Shown here piece by piece: positions 44,042 to 52,029 of a DNA stretch of 64,000 nucleotides. A program made the translations under genes and the position numbers. The DNA comes from Pseudonocardia hierapolitana (GTDB taxonomy: Bacteria; Actinomycetota; Actinomycetes; Mycobacteriales; Pseudonocardiaceae), in the NCBI RefSeq assembly GCF_007994075.1, contig NZ_VIWU01000001.1, positions 3,782,001-3,846,000 of the forward strand. The letters are read 5' to 3'. Under the pieces are notes generated by a model. It did no database searches. It was not told the origin of the DNA and saw only the letters and a list, made by a program, of their open reading frames with translations. The first letter of the stretch is position 1; each line of letters begins with the position of its first letter.

Positions 44042-44305
44042 GTGTCCGACCCCACGAGGCGGGCACTGCTCGACCGGCTGCTCGACCGGGACGGGCAGCG
44101 GGTGGGTGAGTTCGCCACGGGCTTCGCGCAGTCCCGGCAGGCGATCAGCAAGCATCTCGACGTGCTGGTCGCCGCGGGTCTGGTGATGGTCCGCAGGCAG
44201 CGGAACGCCACCACGTCGTACCTGAACCGCATGCCGCTGCGGCAGGCGCAGCGGCTGTGGATCGAGAGGTTCACGCGCACGCAGACACGGGTCGACTGCT
44301 ACTGA
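44042..44305 (+). CDS. ArsR-type small repressor, slightly short at the N-terminus
   Basis: An 87-residue ArsR/SmtB-like winged-helix protein from a GTG. It starts at SDPTRRALLDRLLDRDGQRV, the core of helix 1, and shows the recognition helix SRQAISKHLDVLVAAGLV. Relatives have 10-15 more residues before SDPTRR; here an in-frame TGA lies 36 bp upstream with no other start, so the gene may be trimmed. No metal-binding cysteines are evident. It is 47 bp upstream of the TetR gene, and its target is unknown. Confidence 0.65.
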   Translation: MSDPTRRALLDRLLDRDGQRVGEFATGFAQSRQAISKHLDVLVAAGLVMVRRQRNATTSYLNRMPLRQAQRLWIERFTRTQTRVDCY

Positions 44306-44313
44306 CCGGCCTG

Positions 44314-44336
44314 TTTTGCACTGAGCATTCCAGAAC
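44314..44336 (+). promoter_or_regulatory. Operator-like motif, TetR gene copy
   Basis: A 23-bp sequence starting TTTTGCACTGA just upstream of the TetR gene's -10 box. It matches, at 17 of 23 positions and in reverse orientation, the sequence at 44987-45009 in front of the MFS gene. Confidence 0.5.
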
Positions 44337-44340
44337 GTGT

Positions 44341-44346
44341 TACGGT
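44341..44346 (+). promoter_or_regulatory. Leaderless -10 box for the TetR gene
   Basis: TACGGT is followed by 6 nt and the ATG at 44353, with no ribosome site between. Confidence 0.5.
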
Positions 44347-44352
44347 GCCCGC

Positions 44353-44949
44353 ATGCCCCGCCCCCGGACCTTCGACGAGGACTGCGCCGTCGACGCCGCG
44401 ATGCGCACGTTCTGGGCCAACGGCTACGAGGCCACCACCACGGAGGACCTCTGCGCCGCCACCGGGCTGGGTCGCAGCAGCATCTACAACACGTTCAGCA
44501 GCAAGCACGAGCTCTTCCGGCGATCGCTGCTGCACTACGTGGAGATGATGAGCACGACCCAGCTGGGGATCCTCGAGGACGAGGGTCGAGCGCCGATCGA
44601 GCGGTTGCGGGCCCTCTTCTCGGCGGTGATCGACGGGGAGATGGCCACCCGGCGGGACGGTCGCAGCATCGGCTGCCTCACCGTCAACACCACGGTCGAG
44701 CTCGCCGGCCGGGACCCCGAGGCCGCCGAGATCCTCGACCGGGACGGCGAGCGGCGTGCCGCGGCGCTGCGAATCGTGATCGCAGCCGCCCAGCGGGCCG
44801 GCGAGATCACGTCGGGGCGTGACCCGGACGCGCTGGCGCGCTACCTGAACGCGGTGATCGGCGGGATGCGCGTGGCCGGGCAGGGTGGCGCCGACCGGGC
44901 CGCCCTGCAATCGATCGCCGACACGGCGCTGGACGCGCTGGTCGGCTGA
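44353..44949 (+). CDS. TetR/AcrR-family repressor of the adjacent efflux gene
   Basis: A 198-residue TetR protein starting MPRPRTFDEDCAVDAAMRTFW. The helix-turn-helix is TTTEDLCAATGLGRSSIYNTFSSK (about residues 27-50). The C-terminal domain has the GCLTVNTTVELAGRDPEAAE segment seen in the TetR_C_16/YcdC-like subgroup. The in-frame extension upstream is rejected because the ATG at 44353 has a leaderless promoter and the extension is not protein-like. It lies 73 bp upstream of an MFS drug-efflux gene. A related 23-bp motif precedes both genes, supporting joint repression. Confidence 0.9.
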   Translation: MPRPRTFDEDCAVDAAMRTFWANGYEATTTEDLCAATGLGRSSIYNTFSSKHELFRRSLLHYVEMMSTTQLGILEDEGRAPIERLRALFSAVIDGEMATRRDGRSIGCLTVNTTVELAGRDPEAAEILDRDGERRAAALRIVIAAAQRAGEITSGRDPDALARYLNAVIGGMRVAGQGGADRAALQSIADTALDALVG

Positions 44950-44986
44950 CCTGAGCCTGCCGGCCGCGGTTCGACCGCATGTCCAA

Positions 44987-45009
44987 GTTATGGATACATC
45001 AGTACAAAA
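44987..45009 (-). promoter_or_regulatory. Operator-like motif, MFS gene copy
   Basis: On the minus strand this reads TTTTGTACTGA at its start and is the partner of the motif at 44314-44336. It ends 3 bp before the GGAGGAG ribosome site of the MFS gene, where bound repressor would block transcription. Confidence 0.5.
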
Positions 45010-45022
45010 CCAGGAGGAGTAC

Positions 45023-46189
45023 ATGCCCCGCGCCGTGTACGTGATGGCCCTCGGCATCTTCGCCATGGTCACGAGCGAGTTCGTCGTCGCAGGCCTCATG
45101 CCGCAGATCGCCTCGGGTCTGGACGTCTCGATCTCCGAGGTCGGCTACCTGATCACCGCGTTCGCGGCGGCGATGGCCGTCGGCGGCCCGGTGCTGACCG
45201 TCCTCGTGATGCGACTGCGCCCGAAGAACGCGCTGATGCTGCTGTTCGCGATCTTCCTCGCGGGGAACGTCCTGGCCGCCGTCGCGCCGAACTACCCGGT
45301 GATGGTGCTCGCGCGGCTGGTCACCGGCACCGCGTCGCAGGCGTTCTTCGGTGCCGCGGTCTCCATCTCCGTCGTGCTCGTGCAGCCCGAGGTGCGGGGC
45401 CGGGCGATGGCGCTCGTCATCAACGGCCTCATGCTGGGCACGCTGCTCGGGCTTCCGCTGGCCACGTTCATCGGCGAGGTGTACGGGTGGCGCGCGGCGT
45501 TCTGGGCGATCTCGGTGCTCACCGTGGTGGCGGCGCTGTGCACCTTCGGCTGGGTGCCCGCGCTGGCGCGTATCGCCGGCGGTTCGCTGCGCCAGGAGCT
45601 CGGAGTCTTCCGGAGCCCGCGGCTATGGCTGGTGCTCTCCACCAGCCTGCTCGTGATCGGTGCGACGTTCTCCGCCTTCAGCTTCCTCAACCCGATCCTC
45701 ACCGGGATCAGCGGCTTCGACGCCGGTGCCGTCCCGGTGCTGCTCGTGGCCTACGGGGCGGCCACGGTCGTCGGCAACATGATCGTCGGACGCCTCGCCG
45801 ACGGGCACGCGCTCGCCGTGCTGCTCGGTGGGCTCGTGCTGAACCTGGTGTTCCTCACCGGCTTCGCGCTGTTCGCGCACGTCAGCGCGGCGGCCGTGGC
45901 GTGCATGCTCGGGATCGGGCTGGTCGGCGTGACGATGAACCCCGCGATGGGTGTTCGGGTGCAGCGGGCCGGCAACGTCGGGCCGCTGGTCAACACGATC
46001 CACGGCTCGTTCATCACCGGCGGGATCATCGTCAGCTCCGCCGTCGGCGGGCTCGCGCTCGACGGGTTCGGCCTGCGGGCGCCGCTCTGGCTCGGGGCCG
46101 GGCTCGCGCTGCTCGGGATCCTGACGCTGGTGCCCGACCTCGTCCGGAGGGCCGCCCCGCAGGTGCGTCAGGGCCAGGTCGTGGCCTGA
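45023..46189 (+). CDS. MFS drug-efflux transporter (DHA1, Cmx/AraJ-like)
   Basis: A 388-residue 12-helix transporter from an ATG with AGGAGGAG directly upstream; an in-frame ATG at 44990 lacks a ribosome site. It opens MALGIFAMVTSEFVVAGLMPQIA, the signature of the DHA1 subgroup that includes chloramphenicol-efflux and arabinose-efflux-like proteins, with the motif ARLVTGTASQAFFGAA in helix 4. It probably exports a hydrophobic drug by proton antiport. The preceding TetR gene is the likely regulator. The 3' end is duplicated at 48841-48930, beyond the next gene. Confidence 0.9.
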   Translation: MPRAVYVMALGIFAMVTSEFVVAGLMPQIASGLDVSISEVGYLITAFAAAMAVGGPVLTVLVMRLRPKNALMLLFAIFLAGNVLAAVAPNYPVMVLARLVTGTASQAFFGAAVSISVVLVQPEVRGRAMALVINGLMLGTLLGLPLATFIGEVYGWRAAFWAISVLTVVAALCTFGWVPALARIAGGSLRQELGVFRSPRLWLVLSTSLLVIGATFSAFSFLNPILTGISGFDAGAVPVLLVAYGAATVVGNMIVGRLADGHALAVLLGGLVLNLVFLTGFALFAHVSAAAVACMLGIGLVGVTMNPAMGVRVQRAGNVGPLVNTIHGSFITGGIIVSSAVGGLALDGFGLRAPLWLGAGLALLGILTLVPDLVRRAAPQVRQGQVVA

Positions 46190-46205
46190 GCGTCGAAGAG
46201 CTCGG
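46115..46205 (+). repeat. Direct repeat, copy 1 (end of the MFS gene)
   Basis: These 91 bp encode the last 25 codons of the MFS protein plus 16 bp beyond its stop. A copy with a few substitutions and a 1-bp indel is at 48841-48930, in the same orientation. Confidence 0.8.
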
Positions 46206-46236
46206 CAACGCGCCGCCCTCCGACGGCGCCTCTCGA

Positions 46237-48726
46237 TCAGGCGTCGCAATCGTCGAGGCGGGCACGGATCTCGGCGGTGCCGAACTCCTCGTCCGCGGTG
46301 ATGTCCGTGCCGAGGTCCGAGAGGATGTCCAGCGCAGCCTGCCAGTGCCGGCGTGCCTCCCCCCGCCGGCCCAGCGCGTGGTGGGCGCGGGCGATGCCGT
46401 CGTGGGAACGGGCCTGGTCGATGGGTTGTCCGAGGTCGGTGGCGAGTTCGAGGGCCCTGCTGTGGCGGGCCAACGCCTGCTCGACCCGCCCTGCAGCGGA
46501 GTCGAGGCGTCCCGTTCCGTCCAAGGCCTCGAACACGCCGTTGACGTTGCTCAGCCGTTCGGCCAGGCGGAGGCCCTCCGTGTAGGCGTCCTCAGCCGGC
46601 CCATGGCGGCCCAGCACCCGGTGGACCCACGCCTGACCGAGCAGGGCGTGGAGTTCGCAGAGGGAGTTGTCGATCTTCCGGGCGAGCGCACGCGCCTGCT
46701 CGAAGAAGCCGGCCGCCCGCTCGTACCTGGTGCCGGGGTCGGACCCGTCGGGCGCAGCAGGTTCGCCTTGCGTCAGATGCAGCCAGCCGAGGCGGTACAG
46801 GGCATCCGCTTCTCCGCTCCGGTGCGCGATCCGACGACTGATCTCGAGCGCCCGGCGGACGTGCTCGATGGCGGCCTCGTGGCTGCCCTGCAGGCTCACG
46901 AGGAAACCGAGGCCGAGCAGCGCGTCCACCTCGGCCCGGCGGTCGCCGACGGAGCGTGCGATGGCCAGCGCGCTTCGGTAGTGGTCGGCCGCCAGGGTGG
47001 TCCGGCCCTTCCGGCGGTTGACGTGGCCCAGGCTGGTGAGCACGTCCGCCTCGCCGGCCGCGTCGCCGTTGCGGCGAGCGACGGTCAGCGCCTGCTGGTG
47101 CAGTACTTCCGCCTCGGCGTAGCGGTCCCGCGTGCGCAGATACCGATCCAGGGTGGTCGACAGGTGCACGGGGTGGCCGCGTGGGCAGAACTGGGCGGCA
47201 TATCGGGCAGCGGTGAGCAGGTTGGGCAGTTCGAGGTCGAGCCACGCGGCGGCCTCGGCCGGATCGGGGAAGTCGGGTGTCGGGGTGGCGGACGGGGGTG
47301 CCGGTGGGCGCCGTTCCCGTTCGTAGGGGTACAGCACGTCCATCGCCACCGACGCGGTGTGGCTGTAGTAGTCGAACATCCGGCCGAACGCGGCCATGCG
47401 ATCCGGCTCCTCGCGTTCCGCCGCCGCTGTGGCGTGGGAGCGGACCAGATCGTGGAACGCGTACCTGCCCGGCACCAGCTCCTGCAACAGGTTCACGTCG
47501 AGCAGGTCGTCGAGCAGCCGCGCGGCTCGGCCCTCCGTGACGTCGACCAGTGCCGCGGCCACGTAGACGTCGAAGCTGGATTCCGGGAGCGGGCCGCACA
47601 ACCGGTACGCGCGCTGCAGCTCAGGATCGAGCTGCAGGTACGACATGTCCAGCGCCGCCGTGACGCTGCGCTCCCCCAGTTCCAGCTCGCCGAGCCGTTC
47701 CTGCCGATCACGCAGCCGCTCCAGCAGGTGCCCCGCCGCCCACGTCGGACGCGACCGCAGCCGAGCGGCCGCGATCCGCAGAGCCAATGGCAGGCGCCCG
47801 CACAGCTCGACGACATCGTCGACCCCTGCGTCGTGGGCGCCGACCCCCGCGGACCGTGCGAACAGCGCGACCGCATCCGGTTGCGGGAGCACATCCAGCG
47901 AGACCGTCAGTGTGTGATCCAGCCCGATCAGCCGGCGTCTACTGGTCACCAGAGCCAGCGATCCGGGGGTGGCCGGCAGCAGTGGACGCACCTGTGCCTC
48001 GCCGGCCACGTTGTCCAGCACGACCAGTATCTTCCGATCGGCCAGCCGGCTGCGGTACAACGCGGCCCGGTCCTCCGTGTGCGCCGGGATCTGTTCCGCC
48101 GGCACTCCCAGCGCCCGCAGCAGCCGATCCAGGGCCTCGCCCGGCTGTACGGGGTCCACACCTTGCGTGTAGCCGTGCAGGTTCAGGAAGAGCTGCCCGT
48201 CGGGGTACTCACCCGACAACCGATGCGCAGCGTGCAGTGCCAGGGCGGTCTTCCCGATCCCGGCCATCCCGTCGATCGTCACGATCACCACCGAGCCCAT
48301 GTCATGAGCCCGTTCGAGATCGCTCAGCTCCAGCGACCGGCCGGTGAACAGCGGAGGCGCCGCCGGCAACTGCCGCAGCACGGGCATCCCGACCCGCTCC
48401 GACGGCTCGCCGTGTGCCGGAGACGGCGAACGTGGTCGGGTCGCCTCCGCCGGTTCGCCTCCGACCGGTTGCGCACGTGCTGCTGCGGCGAGCTCCTCCA
48501 GCTGGGCCGGCCCCAGGTTCAACGCCTCGATCAGCCGGCGGAGCGTGGAACCCTGCGGCCGGATCGCGGCGCCCGTCTCCAACCGGCGGACCGTGCGCAC
48601 GCTCAGCCCCGCTCGATCGGCGAGCTGCTCCTGGGTCAGCAGCGCCCGCGCTCGCCAAGCCTGCAGCAGCGCCCCCACGCCAGCACCGCCGTCCGGCGGG
48701 GGAGAAGCGTTCGTGGTCACCCCCAC
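46237..48726 (-). CDS. XRE / NB-ARC / TPR regulator, paralogue of the 27233 gene
   Basis: An 829-residue regulator from a GTG; a second GTG two codons later is equally possible. The XRE helix-turn-helix is at residues 28-52 (ALLTQEQLADRAGLSVRTVRRLETG). The NB-ARC P-loop is DGMAGIGKT at 152-160, with ILVVLDNVAGEAQVRPLLPA following. TPR repeats fill the C-terminal half. Domain order and many segments match the gene at 27233-29803 (GMAGIGKTA, YPDGQLFLNLHGY, VELCGRLPLALRIAAARLRSRPTW), so the two are paralogues. The gene sits between two direct repeats taken from the end of the MFS gene, suggesting later insertion. Confidence 0.88.
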   Translation of the reverse strand: MGVTTNASPPPDGGAGVGALLQAWRARALLTQEQLADRAGLSVRTVRRLETGAAIRPQGSTLRRLIEALNLGPAQLEELAAAARAQPVGGEPAEATRPRSPSPAHGEPSERVGMPVLRQLPAAPPLFTGRSLELSDLERAHDMGSVVIVTIDGMAGIGKTALALHAAHRLSGEYPDGQLFLNLHGYTQGVDPVQPGEALDRLLRALGVPAEQIPAHTEDRAALYRSRLADRKILVVLDNVAGEAQVRPLLPATPGSLALVTSRRRLIGLDHTLTVSLDVLPQPDAVALFARSAGVGAHDAGVDDVVELCGRLPLALRIAAARLRSRPTWAAGHLLERLRDRQERLGELELGERSVTAALDMSYLQLDPELQRAYRLCGPLPESSFDVYVAAALVDVTEGRAARLLDDLLDVNLLQELVPGRYAFHDLVRSHATAAAEREEPDRMAAFGRMFDYYSHTASVAMDVLYPYERERRPPAPPSATPTPDFPDPAEAAAWLDLELPNLLTAARYAAQFCPRGHPVHLSTTLDRYLRTRDRYAEAEVLHQQALTVARRNGDAAGEADVLTSLGHVNRRKGRTTLAADHYRSALAIARSVGDRRAEVDALLGLGFLVSLQGSHEAAIEHVRRALEISRRIAHRSGEADALYRLGWLHLTQGEPAAPDGSDPGTRYERAAGFFEQARALARKIDNSLCELHALLGQAWVHRVLGRHGPAEDAYTEGLRLAERLSNVNGVFEALDGTGRLDSAAGRVEQALARHSRALELATDLGQPIDQARSHDGIARAHHALGRRGEARRHWQAALDILSDLGTDITADEEFGTAEIRARLDDCDA

Positions 48727-48840
48727 CCCAAACTCTCGGTCGGGCCTCGAGCTCGTGATCTATCGCCCCACCCTATCTCTCTGCGCAGGTCAATGATCCA
48801 TCCGTGACCTCTACGGGCCGATGGACACGCTCAGGGAGAT

Positions 48841-48930
48841 GGGATCCTCACGCTGGTGCCCGACCTCGTCCGGCGGGCCGCCCGCGACCGCGTCAGGGCC
48901 AGGTCGTGGCCTGAGCGTCGAAGAGCTCGG
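48841..48930 (+). repeat. Direct repeat, copy 2
   Basis: This matches 46115-46205 over about 90 bp. It carries a copy of the MFS C-terminal codons without the rest of that gene, and it overlaps the 3' end of the VOC gene at 48893-49273. Confidence 0.8.
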
Positions 48931-49273
48931 GATCGCTCTCCACGGGCAGCACGCACACCACGTGCCCGCCCGGGACGCGCAGGATCCGGCACTCCAGCCA
49001 CCGACCGATCTGCTCCGCTCCGAGCGCGAGCAGGCGGGAGGTCTCGGCATCCGGGTCGTCGGACTCGATGTCGATGTGGATGCCGGGCGCGTCGTCGACG
49101 GCCTGGACCGCGGTGACCAGCCCGGGGACCGCGCCGCGCAGCGAGGCGAACTGGGGCTGGTCCGAGAGCGGGCGGGCCGGCACGCCGAGGGCGGCCGACC
49201 AGAACTCCGCTGCCCGCGCCGCCTCCTCGATGGGGGCGTCGATGATGACGGCGTAGACCCGGCTGCGGTGCAT
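48893..49273 (-). CDS. VOC/glyoxalase-like protein
   Basis: A 126-residue protein from the ATG at 49273 (MHRSRVYAVIIDAPIEEAARAAEFWSAALG). It is the glyoxalase_6-type VOC fold, with GIHIDIESDDPDAETSRLLALGA and the closing VPGGHVVCVLPVESDPELFD. The function is unknown; relatives bind drugs or act on small substrates. Its last codons (FDAQATTWP) lie inside the direct repeat, so before the regulator inserted it probably converged with and overlapped the MFS gene. Confidence 0.85.
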   Translation of the reverse strand: MHRSRVYAVIIDAPIEEAARAAEFWSAALGVPARPLSDQPQFASLRGAVPGLVTAVQAVDDAPGIHIDIESDDPDAETSRLLALGAEQIGRWLECRILRVPGGHVVCVLPVESDPELFDAQATTWP

Positions 49274-49322
49274 GCCACGGACGGTAGTGGCCGCTCGCGC
49301 CACGGGCTGTCACACTTCCGGC

Positions 49323-49988
49323 GTGGTCGAGGTGGGACCGCTCATCGCCGCGGAGCGGCGGGCGCTCGCCGACTTCCTGGACACCCTCGCGCCCGAGGAC
49401 TGGGAGGTTCCCTCGCTGTGCCCGGCGTGGCGGGTCCGGGACGTCGTGGCCCACATCGTGCACGGCCCGATCGAGCCGCCCGCGGGCACCGTCCTGGCGC
49501 TGGCCCGCGGCGGGTTCCGGGTCAACCACGTGGTGGCCGAGAGCGCGCGGCGGTGGGGGCAGCAGGAGCCTGCCACGCTGGTCCGGCGCCTCCGGGAGAT
49601 CGTCGACGACCAGCGCTCACCGCTCTTCGTCACGCGTACGCACGTGCTCGCCGACCTCATCACGCACGAACTGGACATCCGCAGACCGCTGCTGCGGCCC
49701 CGGCCGATGCCGCCGGAGGCGTTCCGGATCACCGCGGACCTCATGGTGGGCGTCGGCGGTCCCCTCGCGGTGGTGTTCGCCCGCAGTCCGCGGAGCACGG
49801 TGGACGGTCTGCGGCTCGTCGCGGAGGACGTGGACTGGAGCCACGGCGACGGGCCGGAGGTGCGCGGCTCGGCCGAGGCGCTGCTCCTCGCGATCACCGC
49901 CCGACCGGTGGAGCGGGGTGAGCTGACCGGCCCCGGCGCGTCCACGCTCCTCACGCGGATCTCGCGCGGCCGTCGCGATCGCGTTTGA
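49323..49988 (+). CDS. DinB/maleylpyruvate-isomerase-type mycothiol-dependent protein
   Basis: A 221-residue protein from a GTG; a CACACT box 6 nt upstream suggests a leaderless start. The N-terminal four-helix DinB fold includes PEDWEVPSLCPAWRVRDVVAHIVHG, carrying the first metal-binding His. The second His pair is in VLADLITHELDIRRPL. These TIGR03083-type proteins are mycothiol-dependent isomerases or transferases. It is divergent from the VOC gene. The specific reaction is unknown. Confidence 0.82.
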   Translation: MVEVGPLIAAERRALADFLDTLAPEDWEVPSLCPAWRVRDVVAHIVHGPIEPPAGTVLALARGGFRVNHVVAESARRWGQQEPATLVRRLREIVDDQRSPLFVTRTHVLADLITHELDIRRPLLRPRPMPPEAFRITADLMVGVGGPLAVVFARSPRSTVDGLRLVAEDVDWSHGDGPEVRGSAEALLLAITARPVERGELTGPGASTLLTRISRGRRDRV

Positions 49989-50159
49989 TCGCCGCTCCGC
50001 GCTTCACTACTGTCCGCCGCGTGACTGCCGGGTCGGCCATGGGCCACTCACGGACGGGGCGCCCGGCCAGGGCGTGACGCCCGGGCGGGCCCGGAGCCCG
50101 CCGCCTTCTCACGAACACCCGCATCCAACGGACTTCGTGAGAGAGGATCGCCCACCCGC

Positions 50160-51005
50160 ATGCCCCTTGATCTCCAGCAACAGGTCATCGACGAATTCCG
50201 CGCCAACGCCGGGCGCGTCGGTCGGCCCTTCGAAGGCGCCCGCCTGCTCCTGTTGACCACCACGGGGGCGCGGTCCGGCGCCCCGCACACCGTGCCGTTG
50301 GCCTATCTGCCCGACGGCGGCCACCAGTTCCTCGTCATCGGCTCGGCCGGTGGCTCGCCGCGGCACCCGGCGTGGTTCCACAACCTCGTCGCGCAGCCAC
50401 GCGTCACGGTGGAGGACGGCGTCTTCATCGCCGACGCGCTGGCCGTCGTCCTGGAGGGCGGCGACCGCGACCAGGCCTTCACCCGGGCCGTGGAGACCGA
50501 CCCCGGCTGGGCCGAGTACGAGGAGCGGTCCGGGCGCGTCCTGCCCGTCGTGTCCCTGCGGCCACTGCCCGGCCCGCCGCGGTTCGCCGCAGGCCCGGCC
50601 GTGTCGGGCGGTGCCGCCCTCACTCGGATCCACGACGCGTTCCGCCGCGAGCTCGCCCTGATCCGCGCCGAGGTCGCGGCCGCCGGCACGAGCGTGGGCG
50701 CGCAGCTGCGGGTCAACTGCCTGACGCTCTGCGCCGGTCTGCACAACCACCACGCCGGCGAGGACGGCGCGCTCTTCCCGCTGCTCGCCGCCCAGCGGCC
50801 CGACCTGGCAGCCACCCTCGAGCGGCTGCACGTCGAGCACGAGCGGATCGCCGCGCTCGTCGCTCAGCTGCAGGCGACCGTCGACGGGCCGGGGGACCCG
50901 CTGCTGCTGCGGCGCGAGGTCGACCGGCTCACCGACGAGCTCGAACGCCACCTCTCGTACGAGGAGGAGCAACTCGTCCCGGCGCTGGACGCGGCCCTAG
51001 GCTGA
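50160..51005 (+). CDS. Nitroreductase (Ddn-like) fused to a hemerythrin domain
   Basis: A 281-residue two-domain protein. Residues 1-135 form a split-barrel of the deazaflavin-dependent nitroreductase type (LLLLTTTGARSGAPHTVPLAYLPDG...HPAWFHNLVAQPRVTVE). Residues 150-281 are a hemerythrin-like four-helix bundle with candidate iron ligands in GLHNHHAGEDGALFP, HVEHERI and ERHLSYEEEQLVP. The first part would bind F420 or a flavin, and the second a di-iron centre or oxygen. Having both in one chain suggests oxygen- or redox-controlled reduction. It starts 4 bp before the LysR gene and may be cotranscribed with it. Confidence 0.85.
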   Translation: MPLDLQQQVIDEFRANAGRVGRPFEGARLLLLTTTGARSGAPHTVPLAYLPDGGHQFLVIGSAGGSPRHPAWFHNLVAQPRVTVEDGVFIADALAVVLEGGDRDQAFTRAVETDPGWAEYEERSGRVLPVVSLRPLPGPPRFAAGPAVSGGAALTRIHDAFRRELALIRAEVAAAGTSVGAQLRVNCLTLCAGLHNHHAGEDGALFPLLAAQRPDLAATLERLHVEHERIAALVAQLQATVDGPGDPLLLRREVDRLTDELERHLSYEEEQLVPALDAALG

Positions 51006-51009
51006 TCTC

Positions 51010-51954
51010 GTGACGGGGGACGTGCTGATCCGCCAGCTGGAGTACCTCGTCGCGCTCGCCAAGGAACGGCACTTCGGCCGGGCCGCGGCGGCATGCCACG
51101 TCAGCCAGCCCGCGCTCTCCGCGGCGATCCGCAGGCTGGAGCACGAGCTGGACGTCCCGATCGTGCTGCGCGGGCAGCGCTTCGGCGGGTTCACGCCGGA
51201 GGGTCAGCGCGTCGTGGGCTGGGCACACCGGATCCTCGCCGAGCGCGACGGGCTGCGCACCGACGTGGACCGGATGCGGGGTGGGTTGAGCGCCACGCTG
51301 CGGATCGGTGCCATCCCCACGGCGGTGCCGGCGACGCCGCTGATCACGGCTCGGTTCGAGGCCGCGCATCCGCGGGCGCTCGTGCGGATCGAGGCCCTCT
51401 CGTCCCGGGAGATCGCGCGCCGGCTCGCCGACTTCGAGCTCGACGTGGGCGTCACCTACCTCGACGACGAGTCGGCCGCGTCGATGCGGGTGGCGCAGCT
51501 GTACCGGGAGCGCTTCCTGTTGCTGATGCCGGCCGACGACCCGCTGTCCCACGAACGGGTCGTGGGGTGGGCCGCGGCGGCGGAGCTGCCGCTCTGCGCC
51601 CTCACCCAGGACATGCGGAACCGGCGGATCCTCGACGCGGCGATGGCGACTGCAGGGGCCCGGTTGGCGCCGGTGATGGAGACCGACAACGTCGGTGCGC
51701 TGTACGCGCACATCGCGACCGGGGGCCTGTCGAGCATCGTGTCGCACGCGTGGGTGCACGCGTTCGGCGTGCCGGCGGGGAGCTGCGTCCGCCCGCTCGC
51801 CGACCCCAACCCGAACCCGCCCGTCGGGCTCGTCGCGCTGCCGCGGGAGCCGCCGTCGATCCTCGTGGACGCGGTGTGGACGGCGATGGAGGGCACCGAT
51901 CTGTCCGCCGAGTTCGAACGCTCGCTCGCCGGAGTGCTCGAGGTCGAGCCGTAG
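51010..51954 (+). CDS. LysR-family transcriptional regulator
   Basis: A 314-residue LysR protein from a GTG, 4 bp after the preceding stop. The N-terminal helix-turn-helix is QLEYLVALAKERHFGRAAAACHVSQPALSAAIRRLEHELDVPIVLR, and the two-lobed effector domain follows (LRIGAIPTAVPATPLITARF...). The tight spacing suggests cotranscription with the nitroreductase-hemerythrin gene. The effector and other targets are unknown. Confidence 0.9.
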   Translation: MTGDVLIRQLEYLVALAKERHFGRAAAACHVSQPALSAAIRRLEHELDVPIVLRGQRFGGFTPEGQRVVGWAHRILAERDGLRTDVDRMRGGLSATLRIGAIPTAVPATPLITARFEAAHPRALVRIEALSSREIARRLADFELDVGVTYLDDESAASMRVAQLYRERFLLLMPADDPLSHERVVGWAAAAELPLCALTQDMRNRRILDAAMATAGARLAPVMETDNVGALYAHIATGGLSSIVSHAWVHAFGVPAGSCVRPLADPNPNPPVGLVALPREPPSILVDAVWTAMEGTDLSAEFERSLAGVLEVEP

Positions 51955-52029
51955 ATCTCGAACAGCCGTTCGGATCCTTCCACGGGGTTGTCCACAGGGT
52001 GTGGAGGGACGTGGGTGAGGATGGTCGTC

